From Clostridia bacterium (lineage in GTDB: Bacteria > Bacillota > Clostridia > Christensenellales > Aristaeellaceae): a DNA stretch of 32,104 nt. Shown piece by piece: positions 7,151 through 16,425 of the stretch. The notes below the pieces were generated by a model. The model saw only the letters and a list, made by a program, of their open reading frames with translations, had not been told where the DNA came from and did no database searches. The stretch is from contig JAFYDF010000040.1 of assembly GCA_017544935.1 (NCBI GenBank), forward strand, positions 1 through 32,104, read 5' to 3'. Positions within the stretch are counted from its first letter, which is position 1; each line of letters starts with the position of its first letter. A program made the translations under genes and the position numbers.

Positions 7151-7157
7151 AACAGGG

Positions 7158-8522
7158 ATGTCGCAGGTCAGTAGTACTTTAGAGACCACGGTTACTAAAC
7201 TGTGGGAAGATAAAAAATACAATACTCTGCGCGATGTACTTAGTACGATGCAGCCAGCCAGTGCGGCTGAGCTGCTGGCAGTTTTACCTGAAAATGCGCC
7301 GGCTCCGCTCTTCCGCTTGATGCCCAAAGAACTGGCAGCAGAAACTTTTGTCGAGATGGAACCGGACATGCAGGAAAAACTGATCCGCAGCTTTTCGGAT
7401 ACCGAACTGAAAGGCGTGCTGGATGAGCTATACATGGATGATGCTGTTGACCTGGTTGAGGAGATGCCTGCCAATGTAGTCAAGCGAATCCTGGCACAGG
7501 CGGACCCTGAGATGCGCAAGAGTATCAATGAGCTGCTGCAGTATCCAGAGGACAGTGCCGGCAGCATCATGACTACGGAGTTCGTAGCCTTGCGTCCGCA
7601 TATGACTGCGTCGGATGCCCTTACTTCCATCCGCCGTACTGGCATGGACAAGGAAACGGTTAATACCTGCTATGTGATTGGTACAGATCGGAAATTGATG
7701 GGTGCAGTCACACTGCGTACTATCGTAATGGCGCAGGACGACGATACCATGGAAAGCCTCATGACGACCAATGTCATTTCGGTCACCACGCAGGAAGATC
7801 AGGAAACTGTGGCACATATGTTCAGCCTATACGATCTGAATGTATTGCCTGTGGTAGACAAGGAAAACCGCATGGTCGGTATCGTTACCGTTGACGATGC
7901 TATCGACGTCATGGAAGAAGAAGTCACCGAGGATATCAGCAAGATGGCGGCTATTACACCGTCAGACAAGCCATATCTCAAGACGTCTGTATTCACGCTT
8001 TATAAAAGCCGTATTCCATGGTTGCTTCTGTTGATGCTTTCAGCTACTTTTACTGGGATGATCATCACGCATTTTGAAGCAACTCTCAGTTTCTCAATCG
8101 CTTTGACAGCAGCTATCCCCATGCTGATGGACACCGGTGGTAACTGCGGCAGCCAATCCTCGGTAACGGTCATCCGCGCATTGTCACTGGGCGAATTGCA
8201 TTTTACTGATCTGGTTCAGGTGTGGTGGAAAGAAGTTCGTGTAGCACTAATGTGCGGTGTGACACTGGCTGCAGCAAACTTTATCAAGCTAATCTTAATT
8301 GAACGTGTGCCGCCGTTGATTGCACTGACGATTTGCTTGACACTGCTGGCTGCTGTGATGATTGCTAAATTTGTCGGATGTACGCTGCCTATCTTGGCTG
8401 ACAAGCTGGGCTTCGACCCCGCGGTTATGGCCAGTCCTTTCATTACCACCATTGTGGATGCTCTGTCACTGTTGATCTTCTGCACATTCGCGGGTATGTT
8501 ACTGACGGGTGCTGTTGCATGA
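7158..8522 (+). CDS. mgtE: Magnesium transporter MgtE
   Basis: A 454-aa Mg2+-gated Mg2+ channel of the inner membrane, full length. Domains in order: N-terminal MgtE_N superhelix (about 15-130, with repeated acidic pairs such as LPENAPAPLFRLMP), two CBS domains (137-260, beginning SAGSIMTTEFVAL and MESLMTTNVISV), a connecting helix, and five TM helices (285-454). The transmembrane signatures IPMLMDTGGNCGSQSS (320-335) and GFDPAVMASPFITTIVD (418-434) include Asp420, corresponding to the pore Asp of the Thermus protein. In that family, cytosolic Mg2+ bound between the N and CBS domains closes the pore. Start: GGAGGG (7145-7150) seven bases before ATG 7158. The next gene overlaps its stop. Control is probably through the structured leader described separately. 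Confidence 0.97.
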   Translation: MSQVSSTLETTVTKLWEDKKYNTLRDVLSTMQPASAAELLAVLPENAPAPLFRLMPKELAAETFVEMEPDMQEKLIRSFSDTELKGVLDELYMDDAVDLVEEMPANVVKRILAQADPEMRKSINELLQYPEDSAGSIMTTEFVALRPHMTASDALTSIRRTGMDKETVNTCYVIGTDRKLMGAVTLRTIVMAQDDDTMESLMTTNVISVTTQEDQETVAHMFSLYDLNVLPVVDKENRMVGIVTVDDAIDVMEEEVTEDISKMAAITPSDKPYLKTSVFTLYKSRIPWLLLLMLSATFTGMIITHFEATLSFSIALTAAIPMLMDTGGNCGSQSSVTVIRALSLGELHFTDLVQVWWKEVRVALMCGVTLAAANFIKLILIERVPPLIALTICLTLLAAVMIAKFVGCTLPILADKLGFDPAVMASPFITTIVDALSLLIFCTFAGMLLTGAVA

Positions 8523-9313
8523 CAACAGGAACTAAAGCTGTTTTTCTTGATATCGACGGGACGCTGTCGTGGAATGGCGTACCGCCATGTGATGAGGATA
8601 TCGATGCCCTGCGCGCTGTCCGCGCTGCGGGGCATTTTGTGTTGATCAATACCGGACGTTCAAGTGGGTTCCTGCCGGAAAGCCTGCGGGGTGCTGATTA
8701 TCTGGATGGATTTCTCTGTGGCTGCGGTACTCAGCTGATCCTGCATGAAAATATGATATTCAATGGAGAACTGTCTAGACCGCTGCTGCGACGTGCAGCA
8801 GCCTTCTATCTGGCTCGTCCCGGCAGGCGCTGCCTTTTCGAGGCAGAGGATGGATTGTATGTGGTCAATGGCGATTATAAGGGTGGACAATGGCCTCAGA
8901 TTATACATGAAGATGATTTTGAAACGGTCTATGCCGACGCGCATGTGGTCAAATTGACAGTAATCGGAAGCATGATTCCCGAAGAAAAAGAAATGTTTGG
9001 TGAGGATCTCGAGCCAGTTCTGCAAAGCAGCGGGCGCTGGTATGAAGCAATACTGCCCGGTCGAGGCAAAGGCCGCGGATTACTGAAGGCTTGTGAAACA
9101 CTTGGAGTGCTTCCGGAGAACAGTATTGCGGTAGGCGACAGCGAAAATGATCTTGCGATGTTTGAAAGTGCTGGTGTGGCAGTTGCTATGGAGAATGCAA
9201 CCGCTGACGCAATGGCAGCAGCAGATTATATGACCGGTCGATGCGGCGAGGGCGGCGTGGCTCAGGCAGTACGTGCACTGGTATTGGGTGAAGGTGTGCT
9301 GCGGGCACTGTAA
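8519..9313 (+). CDS. Cof-type HAD-superfamily phosphatase
   Basis: 264 aa with all four HAD motifs: DIDGTL (11-16; nucleophile Asp11 and acid/base Asp13), NTGR (44-47), Lys within GRGKGRGLLK (about 184) and GDSENDLAMF (206-215). The cap is of the type IIB (Cof/YkrA-like) kind, placed between motifs II and III. Such enzymes hydrolyse sugar phosphates or related phospho-metabolites in the cytoplasm; the substrate cannot be predicted. The ATG overlaps the mgtE stop as ATGA, so it is translated with mgtE. HAD phosphatases need Mg2+, which may or may not be relevant to the pairing. Confidence 0.93.
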   Translation: MTTGTKAVFLDIDGTLSWNGVPPCDEDIDALRAVRAAGHFVLINTGRSSGFLPESLRGADYLDGFLCGCGTQLILHENMIFNGELSRPLLRRAAAFYLARPGRRCLFEAEDGLYVVNGDYKGGQWPQIIHEDDFETVYADAHVVKLTVIGSMIPEEKEMFGEDLEPVLQSSGRWYEAILPGRGKGRGLLKACETLGVLPENSIAVGDSENDLAMFESAGVAVAMENATADAMAAADYMTGRCGEGGVAQAVRALVLGEGVLRAL

Positions 9314-9359
9314 GAAAGATTATATTCTTGCAGACCAAAGCGGAAAAGAGTATATAACA

Positions 9360-9395
9360 ACGGTGCGATTCCTGAGTGAACCGCACCGTGTTTTT
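9360..9395 (+). terminator. Terminator of the mgtE-HAD operon
   Basis: ACGGTGCG (9360-9367) pairs with CGCACCGT (9382-9389), followed after one G by TTTTT (9391-9395). hemZ ends just beyond on the opposite strand; the reverse-strand T-tract is poor, so termination there is uncertain. Confidence 0.85.
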
Positions 9396-9399
9396 GTAG

Positions 9400-10839
9400 T
9401 CATTGTTCTATGAACAGTTCCCGTTTGCGCTGTGTCATTTCATCCACACGATCGATGTATTGGCAGATGTCGCTGACGTTGAATGCACGTCGAATAAAAC
9501 CTTTCTGAGGAAACAGTCGCTTACTTGCAGCGCCTGCACCAAGAGCAATGACGGAAACGGTCTCTTCCATCATGTCCACGTTATACAGACACTCGTGACC
9601 TGGGCAAGCATACCCTACATTCTCCTGATTGCCTGCCATATATTTTTGCCGGTATAGATAGTATGGACGCAGCCCCATGTATTCGGCCACCTCAGCACCT
9701 GCACGCACCATATCAGCGACCATATCTCCGTCAGGTAATTCTGCTTCCCACAAATGAAGCAAACTGCTGCGCTTGATGGACAGTGTGTGCACAGTCATGC
9801 TTTCGGGTGCCAGGCTGGAAACCCATTCCAGTGTCTGGCGGAACATTTCCAGATTTTCGCCCGGAAGGCCGGCAATCAGGTCCATGTTGATATGATCAAA
9901 ACCCATTTCCCGAGCCAGGTTATATGCTTCCTCGGTCTGAGCACATGTGTGTCGACGCCCAATGCGCACGAGTGTTTCATCATGCATGGTTTGCGGATTG
10001 ACACTGATGCGGGTTACGCCTGCTTTGCGCAAGACAGTCAGTTTTTCGCGGTCAATGGTATCCGGACGCCCGGCTTCCACAGTTATCTCTCCGCAGCTTG
10101 CCATGAGAGGCATAGCAGCAGTAAGTACATGATCGAGTAAAGGTGCGGGCAAGGCAGTAGGCGTGCCGCCACCCATATAGAAAGCACGCGGATGAAGGCC
10201 GGTTTCCTTAAGCAGTTTCAGTGTGGAATCGATTTCCCGGCAGAGTGCGTCAGTATAAGGAACGAGCAACTTGCCGCTACCTACTTCCCCGGATAGAAAA
10301 CTGCAGTAGGCACATCGTGAGGCACAGAACGGGATGCCAATATAAATGTCGGCCTCATTGGGACGAGGACCTTGCATGGCTTGTTGTGTCTGGATAATAC
10401 GATCCAGCACAGCAATCTTTTCATCGCTGACATCAAACACATTTTGTACGTTGACCAACGCTTCGTCCAGCGTGCAGCCTTTATCCATCTCAGTATATAC
10501 AAGACGGGTCGGACGGATGCCGGTTAGACTTCCCCAGGGTGGTGTGATACCAGTGCGTTCTTTAAGCAGGCGGTATACACCCAGTTTGGCTTGGCGGCGG
10601 CGCAGACGTTTGTCGTTAATGGCATCGCCGGTCAGTGTTTCGCTGGTTTCATAAGCGGAATTGCTGTCATATACACAAACTATACGAATGTTGTTTTCTA
10701 TACGCTCCTCATGTGTTATTGTCCAATCACCACCGGGTTCATTGACCAACAGAGTGATATTTCCGTAAAAAAGACGCAATACCTCAGCCATGTCGTTAGA
10801 CAGGGCAGGGGCATTAGTATAAAGAGATATGGTTTTCAT
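9400..10839 (-). CDS. hemZ: HemZ-type radical SAM coproporphyrinogen dehydrogenase-like protein
   Basis: A 479-aa radical SAM enzyme. The cluster motif is IYIGIPFCASRCAYCSF with Cys172, Cys176 and Cys179 (CxxxCxxC), followed by the SAM-binding YMGGGTPTALP and the HemN-like GRRHTCAQTEEAYNLAREMGF and DHINMDLIAGLPGE. The N-terminal 160 residues, including the GSLTGIRPTRLVY motif, are typical of HemZ rather than HemN/HemW. HemZ is annotated as an oxygen-independent coproporphyrinogen III dehydrogenase, but the activity of Clostridia members is not well established, and no other haem genes are visible here. The start overlaps the stop of the MBL hydrolase gene (ATGA at 10839). It is the last gene of the recJ-rel-dtd-MBL-hemZ series. 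Confidence 0.92.
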   Translation of the reverse strand: MKTISLYTNAPALSNDMAEVLRLFYGNITLLVNEPGGDWTITHEERIENNIRIVCVYDSNSAYETSETLTGDAINDKRLRRRQAKLGVYRLLKERTGITPPWGSLTGIRPTRLVYTEMDKGCTLDEALVNVQNVFDVSDEKIAVLDRIIQTQQAMQGPRPNEADIYIGIPFCASRCAYCSFLSGEVGSGKLLVPYTDALCREIDSTLKLLKETGLHPRAFYMGGGTPTALPAPLLDHVLTAAMPLMASCGEITVEAGRPDTIDREKLTVLRKAGVTRISVNPQTMHDETLVRIGRRHTCAQTEEAYNLAREMGFDHINMDLIAGLPGENLEMFRQTLEWVSSLAPESMTVHTLSIKRSSLLHLWEAELPDGDMVADMVRAGAEVAEYMGLRPYYLYRQKYMAGNQENVGYACPGHECLYNVDMMEETVSVIALGAGAASKRLFPQKGFIRRAFNVSDICQYIDRVDEMTQRKRELFIEQ

Positions 10840-11411
10840 AATTCTCTCAGCAATGCGCTTTCACCATGGCCTGGGCGCAGACGCAGGTTGCCGTCCATAG
10901 CTATCAGGCGGTGCAGCGATTCACGAAGTTCTCCAAAGTTACCACCGGGCAGATCGGTGCGCCCGAATCCGCCTGCAAATAGGGTATCGCCGCTGAACAG
11001 CTGATCTTCACATAGAAAACAGACTGAACCAGGAGTGTGCCCGGGAGTATGCATTACGGTAAACTGCATACCGGCTAGCGTAATCTTATCGCCTTCGGAC
11101 AGAGCGTGATTTGCAGCAATATGCGGTTCGCGACCCCAGTGAGCGCAATTGAGGACGGGATCGGTCATAGCATCTGCATCTGCTTTATGCACATATATCG
11201 GAGCGCCCTCACAAGCCGGCAGCCCAAGTATGTGATCAAAATGCGCATGCGTAACCAAAACACCGGCAACAGTGCGTCCGTGTAGTGAATTTCTAAGTAC
11301 TGCAACATCATCGCCAGGATCGATAACGACTACGGAGGAAGGGTCATCGCCTGAAACGATATAGCAGTTTGCCTGCAGCGGCCCTAAGGGCAGAGTCTCA
11401 ATATTCAGCAT
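10836..11411 (-). CDS. MBL-fold metallo-hydrolase (YcbL/glyoxalase II-like)
   Basis: 191 aa. The metal site THAHFDH (54-60; H55, H57, D59, H60), HTPGHTPGSVCF and FSGDTLFAGGFGRTDLPGG are typical of small glyoxalase II-like hydrolases binding two metals; the C-terminal LRPGHGESALLREL supplies the last His. Such proteins may hydrolyse S-lactoyl or other thioesters, but the substrate is unknown. I place the start at ATG 11411 (MLNIETLPLGPLQANCYIVS, the usual N terminus). A longer in-frame reading would extend into dtd with unlikely sequence. There is only a 4-base gap after the dtd stop and no clear ribosome site, which suggests translational coupling. Confidence 0.9.
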   Translation of the reverse strand: MLNIETLPLGPLQANCYIVSGDDPSSVVVIDPGDDVAVLRNSLHGRTVAGVLVTHAHFDHILGLPACEGAPIYVHKADADAMTDPVLNCAHWGREPHIAANHALSEGDKITLAGMQFTVMHTPGHTPGSVCFLCEDQLFSGDTLFAGGFGRTDLPGGNFGELRESLHRLIAMDGNLRLRPGHGESALLREL

Positions 11412-11415
11412 AGCA

Positions 11416-11865
11416 TTAGAACAGCTTTTCACTGTCCAGCAGGATGGTGACTGGGCCATCATTGCACAGTGTTACCTGCATATCGGCACGGAAAACTCCT
11501 GTTTCAACCGGCACACCCAATGCACGGATGTGCGCACATACATTCTGATAAAGATCATTGGCACGTTTAGGTGCTTCAGCGAGAGTAAATCCCGGACGAT
11601 TCTGACCACGGGCATCTCCAAGCAATGTAAACTGACTGACACACAGAATGCTGCCGTTCACATCCAAAACAGAACGGTTCATTTTGCCATTCTCATCTTC
11701 AAAAATACGTAGCTTGACCAGTTTGCCAGCAATATACTCGCTGTCTTTTTCTGTATCGCCGATTTTAACTCCAAGCAACACCAGAAGACCCTGGCCGATA
11801 CTTCCGACTGTTTCATCGGCTACCTGTACCTGTGCGTGTGTGACACGCTGGACTACAGCTCGCAT
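11416..11865 (-). CDS. dtd: D-aminoacyl-tRNA deacylase
   Basis: 149 aa, the full family length. DTD removes D-amino acids (and mischarged Gly) from tRNA in the cytoplasm. Evidence: [15 protein letters not shown] at the N terminus, the [17 protein letters not shown] catalytic segment (about 77-93) and the C-terminal [11 protein letters not shown], equivalent to the Gly-cis-Pro motif (GPVT). It lies between rel (15-base gap) and the MBL hydrolase, the usual Firmicutes neighbourhood. Confidence 0.96.
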   Translation of the reverse strand: MRAVVQRVTHAQVQVADETVGSIGQGLLVLLGVKIGDTEKDSEYIAGKLVKLRIFEDENGKMNRSVLDVNGSILCVSQFTLLGDARGQNRPGFTLAEAPKRANDLYQNVCAHIRALGVPVETGVFRADMQVTLCNDGPVTILLDSEKLF

Positions 11866-11880
11866 ATTCAGTTTCCTTTC

Positions 11881-14073
11881 TTAGCTGCCTGCACGGAATG
11901 CTTCGATGACATCACTGCGTTTCTGGATACGGCGCAGTACCTGATCAAGCTTCTCGCGACTTTCTACCTGCAGGACCATATGGATGGTGCAGGTCTTGTT
12001 CTTGTTGATCTTAACACTCATGGCAGTAATAGGTGTACCGCCATCCTGGACGAACACTGTCAGTTCACCGAGCAGGCTCGGATGATCATAGGCGATAACT
12101 TGTACTGTCGTATTGAATCTGCCACCGTTGTCCTCAGCCCAGGAGACGCGAACTTGACGTTCAGGCTCAGTATACTGTGCATTGACACAGTCGGCTTTGT
12201 GTACTGTCACACCGCGACCACGTGTGATATAGCCAACGATGTCATCACCGGGGACAGGATTGCAGCATTTTGCGAAACGGACCAGCATGCCGCTGCCGCC
12301 CTCCACATAGATACCCTGCGTAGGTTTACCACCCGGACTGGCAGGAGACTGGCCCACTTCAGGCAGCTGCGGAGGCAGCTTCGGCGCAGCAGCTTCTTCT
12401 GTCTTACGCTGCTCTTCATACAGACGTGATACCACATATGCAGAAGCAATCATACCATATCCGACTGCACCGTATATATCGTCCATATCATGGAAGTCAT
12501 AGCGGCGGAGCAGCGGGTCGACATTTTCGCGCTTGAGCAGTATGTTCATCTGTAGGCCGCGGCGTTTGGCTTCGCGCTCGACCATTTCACGGCCTTTCTG
12601 TACGTTTTCACCGTGCAGTTCGCGCTTGAAGTATTGGCGGATCTTAGACTTTGCACCCTGCGTTTTGACGATCTTGAGCCAGTCCATGCTGGGCCCCTTT
12701 GAGGAGGAGCTGGTCATGATCTCAACACGATCGCCTGTTTCAAGCGGTGTATCAAGCGGTACGATGCGACCGTTGACTTTTGCGCCTACACAGCTGTTGC
12801 CGACTGCGCTGTGCACGCGATAGGCAAAGTCCAAAGGTGTAGCACCACGAGGCATGTCGATGATGTCGCCCTTGGGCGTGAAGATGAATACCTGCTCTGC
12901 AAAGATATCTGTTTTTAGGCCATCGATGAATTCGTGACTGTCACGTGTTTCACTCTGCCAGTCCAGGATCTGTCGCAGCCAGTGCAGTTTCTGGTCAAAC
13001 GCTTTGTCATCGCTGCCTTCTTTATAGCGCCAGTGAGCAGCAATGCCGTATTCAGCGACGTGGTGCATTTCCCATGTGCGGATTTGAATCTCAAAGGGGA
13101 AAGGAATACGCCGGCCGCCAATCACGGTAGTATGCAATGACTGATACATGTTGTTTTTAGGAACAGAAATGTAATCCTTAAAGCGTCCCGGCACCTGCGT
13201 CCATAGTGTATGACAAACACCCAGTACAGTGTAGCAGTCCGGTATGGTATCCACCAGAACGCGTATGGCAATCAAGTCATAGATCTGGTCAAAAGGTTTA
13301 TTCTGAAGCACCATTTTACGGTAGATGCTGTACAGGTGCTTGGGACGGCCAGCCACTTCATAATGAAGACCTATTGCATCCAGCCGCTGTGAAAGCTCTT
13401 CGATAACGATTTTGATGTTCTCTTCGCGCTCGGCTCGCTTCATACCGACTTTTTTTGCTACATCCTGATAGCCTTCGGGGTCGATATAGCGTAGAGACAG
13501 ATCTTCCAGTTCAGCCTTGATGCTGTATACGCCCAAACGGTGCGCCAGCGGGGCATAGATGTCCAGCGTTTCACGGGCGATGGCCAGCTGTCTGTCGGGT
13601 GATTGGAATTTGAGCGTACGCATATTGTGCAGACGGTCGGCCAGCTTGATCAATACAACGCGGATATCCTTGCCCATGGCCAGGATCATCTTGCGTAGTG
13701 TTTCTGCTTGACGTTCTTCACGATCGGTAAAGTCCAGACTGTTTAGCTTGGTTACGCCATCAACAAGCATGGCTACTTCTTCACCGAATTCATCACGGAT
13801 TGTGTCCAGAGTCACGCCTTCGCAGTCCTCCACAGTATCATGCAGGAGTCCTGCGGCAATGGTGGGAGCATCAATGCCGATTTCAGTCAGGATGCTCGCA
13901 ACGTAAACAGGGTGAACAAAATAAGGCTCACCGCTCAGACGCAGTTGCCCGCCGTGCTTTTCCTCGGCAAAGGCATATGCGCGCTCGATCAGCGTTTTAT
14001 CAGCGTTGGGATGATAATGCAGCATGCGTGCAATCATCTGCTCCAGCGTCAGGCATTCATAAACGGCAGCCAT
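11881..14073 (-). CDS. rel: Bifunctional (p)ppGpp synthetase/hydrolase Rel
   Basis: 730 aa, full length for a long RSH enzyme. Domains in order: HD hydrolase (about 25-180; VHPV His54, HD 78-79, LADRLHNMR Asp146), synthetase (about 215-350; HLYSIYRKM, DLIAIRVLVD, YQSLHTTV, EIQIRT), TGS (about 395-455; FTPKGDIIDMPRGATPLDFA), a helical/zinc-finger segment (MLVRFAKCCNPVPGDDIVGY) and a C-terminal ACT domain. The synthetase loop reads RFKD (297-300), the RxKD form of bifunctional Rel/SpoT enzymes, not the ExDD form of synthetase-only RelA. The intact HD residues support hydrolysis too. ATG 14073 overlaps the recJ stop and is preceded by GGAGG (14087-14083). Confidence 0.97.
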   Translation of the reverse strand: MAAVYECLTLEQMIARMLHYHPNADKTLIERAYAFAEEKHGGQLRLSGEPYFVHPVYVASILTEIGIDAPTIAAGLLHDTVEDCEGVTLDTIRDEFGEEVAMLVDGVTKLNSLDFTDREERQAETLRKMILAMGKDIRVVLIKLADRLHNMRTLKFQSPDRQLAIARETLDIYAPLAHRLGVYSIKAELEDLSLRYIDPEGYQDVAKKVGMKRAEREENIKIVIEELSQRLDAIGLHYEVAGRPKHLYSIYRKMVLQNKPFDQIYDLIAIRVLVDTIPDCYTVLGVCHTLWTQVPGRFKDYISVPKNNMYQSLHTTVIGGRRIPFPFEIQIRTWEMHHVAEYGIAAHWRYKEGSDDKAFDQKLHWLRQILDWQSETRDSHEFIDGLKTDIFAEQVFIFTPKGDIIDMPRGATPLDFAYRVHSAVGNSCVGAKVNGRIVPLDTPLETGDRVEIMTSSSSKGPSMDWLKIVKTQGAKSKIRQYFKRELHGENVQKGREMVEREAKRRGLQMNILLKRENVDPLLRRYDFHDMDDIYGAVGYGMIASAYVVSRLYEEQRKTEEAAAPKLPPQLPEVGQSPASPGGKPTQGIYVEGGSGMLVRFAKCCNPVPGDDIVGYITRGRGVTVHKADCVNAQYTEPERQVRVSWAEDNGGRFNTTVQVIAYDHPSLLGELTVFVQDGGTPITAMSVKINKNKTCTIHMVLQVESREKLDQVLRRIQKRSDVIEAFRAGS

Positions 14074-16337
14074 CAGGGTTCACCTCCTTGAATTAATTGG
14101 AAAAGGGAATCGGCAGCAGGGTCACAGGGCTGTGCAGGCTGCAGATGACCGGTCTCATCTGTCAGTCCTACACGGCATAATACTCGCAGCATTGCATCCG
14201 TGCGCGGATTCTTCCGGTCGAATGTGCCGTTCTTGCGTAAGGCAACATAGAAAGCGCGTAACTCCTCGATTGAAAAACGAAGCAGCATCAATGCATTGTT
14301 CAGTTCGGCGCTGCGCGGCATGGCCAGTATCTCTGCCTGCGGCAACAGGTCACGGAGCTTGGCGTATTCCTGCGGACAGAGTAGTCCATCACAGAGAATC
14401 ACGCGACGATAAGGCCCTGGAAAGGTTAGAACATCACATAGCCATACCGCACTGTATGCGCGGGGATCTGATTGTGTATCATCGAGGATATCCAGCTGCG
14501 GGTAAGCTGCTGTAATACGGGCAGCAGATGCAGCTGTACGGCACAGATAAAGAGTACCTTGATCATTCTGAGGAGCCGGCAGCATTTCCAGCTGTGCAGG
14601 CAGACCAGAAAAATTATCTATTCGGCACAAGTGTGCCAATTCCTGCAAAATCGCGAGTGCATCTTCATTTGCCGGGCGAGAAAAGAATCGCTGCATTGAG
14701 GCAATGGCTTCGATGCGGCATTCAGGCGATGTACGCCCATTAAAAGTGTTTGCGACCGGTGTGATTGCCAGTGAGCAGATGCCCCGCATGGAGGAGGCAA
14801 GTGTGCCCATGCGGAAAGCTATGGCATCCAGTATACATGTATCCTGTCCAAGCGTCAGTTTTAAATGTGAGCCTCCTGAGCCTACGGCACGAGCAGAGAG
14901 CGCCTCCACATCACGCACCAGGAAGACAGGAGCGGGGTTGCCAGTACCAAAAGGTTCCAGCATGCCCAGACTGGAAATCAAGTCGAGTGTGATATCTGTC
15001 AGACGCAACTCACCATCATAGACTGTCTCTGGCATCAGCGTACGGCCTTGCAGCTGTTTAGCCACGGCGTCTGAAAGCCGGATGCGTAGCTCAGAAACAT
15101 TTTCAGCTGGTAGAGTCAGTCCTGCAGCCTGCTTATGACCACCAAAACGTGTAAACAAATCTGAGCAGGCAGAAAGAGCTTGATATAAATCTACACCACA
15201 TGCACTGCGAGCGCTGCCGACACATATATCGCCTTCGCGGCTGAGAATTACCGTCGGATAGCCATAGTATTCGGCCAGGCGCCCTGCAGCCAGCCCGACC
15301 ACGCCGCTTTCCCAGCCTTCTCCTTCGATAACGATAGCATGTCCTGTACAAAGATCCAGCGCAGAGGCCTGTGCATTGGCCTGTTCTAGTACCATGTTTT
15401 CCAATGATTTGCGTCGTGCATTCAGACCATCGGCCGTGTCGGCAAGCTCTGCAGCGCGGACGGGGTCATCGGTTGAGAGCAGCTCAAGAGCAATCTGCGC
15501 AGTCTCCATTCGACCACAGGCGTTAATGCGCGGTGCCAGCAGAAAGCCGGCTTGCTGACCGGTAACAGCTTCGCCGGTTCTTAGTCCGGAAACACGCAGC
15601 AGGGCACGCAATCCAATATTTGACGTGTCAGCCATGGCAGCCAAGCCCAATGCTGCCAACGTGCGGTTTTCGCCTAGCAGAGGGACCATATCTGCTACTG
15701 TAGCCAGTGCACAAAGAGGCAGTGTCGGAATTATTTGTTTTCCGGATAATGCGCATGCAAGTTTGTAAGCGGTACCGGCACCGCATAAACTGCTGCATGG
15801 ATATCCGCCCAGTTGTGGATGCAAGATGGCATCTGCGGCCGGGAGCGGATCAGGCGGGGTATGGTGATCGGTCAAAATCACGTTCATGCCCAGCGACTTA
15901 GCGAGCGCAATCTCTTCCACAGCTGTGATACCACAGTCTACGGTAATCATCAGACGATACTGCTTTTCAGCAAGTTTGTGCATTGCGGCTGTATTCAGAC
16001 CATAGCCCTCTTCTTTACGGCTGGGGATGTAGACTTCAGCATGAGCACCCAGGCTCTTGAGAGCCTCCAGCATAATTACAGAAGCACAGACGCCGTCACA
16101 GTCGTAATCGCCGTAGATAATAATGTGCTTTCCGAGATCAATAGTCTCTCGGATCATCCGGCAGGCCTTCTCCATATCAGGCATGAGGAAGGGATCATGG
16201 AGATCTTGTGCTGCAGGGTGCAGAAACACACGCAGCTTGTCAGGCGTATCAACGCCACGGGCAAGCAGCAGCGGCGCTAGCAGGGGAGATACCCCCTCAA
16301 GCAAACCGGGTACAGCACGAGAGATTAGCCGGCGCAT
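14073..16337 (-). CDS. recJ: Single-stranded-DNA-specific exonuclease RecJ
   Basis: A 754-aa 5'-3' ssDNA exonuclease used in recombination and mismatch/base-excision repair. The DHH phosphoesterase motifs are IIIYGDYDCDGVCASVIM (73-90), MITVDCGITAVEE, and LTDHHTPPDP (155-164). The DHHA1 domain (GWESGVVGLAAGRLAEYYGY, then GGHKQAAGLTLPAE) and an OB-like segment (LEPFGTGNPAPVFLVRD) follow. A C-terminal extension of about 190 residues, typical of Firmicutes RecJ, lacks motifs I recognise. CCTCCT (16342-16347, reverse AGGAGG) precedes ATG 16337. A strong hairpin stands directly upstream (16375-16414), and no good promoter is visible between it and the start. Confidence 0.95.
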   Translation of the reverse strand: MRRLISRAVPGLLEGVSPLLAPLLLARGVDTPDKLRVFLHPAAQDLHDPFLMPDMEKACRMIRETIDLGKHIIIYGDYDCDGVCASVIMLEALKSLGAHAEVYIPSRKEEGYGLNTAAMHKLAEKQYRLMITVDCGITAVEEIALAKSLGMNVILTDHHTPPDPLPAADAILHPQLGGYPCSSLCGAGTAYKLACALSGKQIIPTLPLCALATVADMVPLLGENRTLAALGLAAMADTSNIGLRALLRVSGLRTGEAVTGQQAGFLLAPRINACGRMETAQIALELLSTDDPVRAAELADTADGLNARRKSLENMVLEQANAQASALDLCTGHAIVIEGEGWESGVVGLAAGRLAEYYGYPTVILSREGDICVGSARSACGVDLYQALSACSDLFTRFGGHKQAAGLTLPAENVSELRIRLSDAVAKQLQGRTLMPETVYDGELRLTDITLDLISSLGMLEPFGTGNPAPVFLVRDVEALSARAVGSGGSHLKLTLGQDTCILDAIAFRMGTLASSMRGICSLAITPVANTFNGRTSPECRIEAIASMQRFFSRPANEDALAILQELAHLCRIDNFSGLPAQLEMLPAPQNDQGTLYLCRTAASAARITAAYPQLDILDDTQSDPRAYSAVWLCDVLTFPGPYRRVILCDGLLCPQEYAKLRDLLPQAEILAMPRSAELNNALMLLRFSIEELRAFYVALRKNGTFDRKNPRTDAMLRVLCRVGLTDETGHLQPAQPCDPAADSLFQLIQGGEP

Positions 16338-16365
16338 GAAACCTCCTAAAGAATAGCGGTCAGGA

Positions 16366-16414
16366 ATAAAAAGAGATCAAAGCGTTCTCCCGTAGTCGGG
16401 AGAACGCTTTGATC
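16366..16414 (-). terminator. Very strong hairpin/terminator between the SecD-like gene and recJ
   Basis: A perfect 18-bp stem (16375-16392 with 16397-16414), a 4-base loop, and on the minus strand a T-rich tract TCTTTTTATT (16374-16365). It starts 11 bases after the SecD-like stop codon. As drawn it should stop transcription before recJ, which begins just 30 bases further on. Confidence 0.85.
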
Positions 16415-16425
16415 ATGAATCAGAA

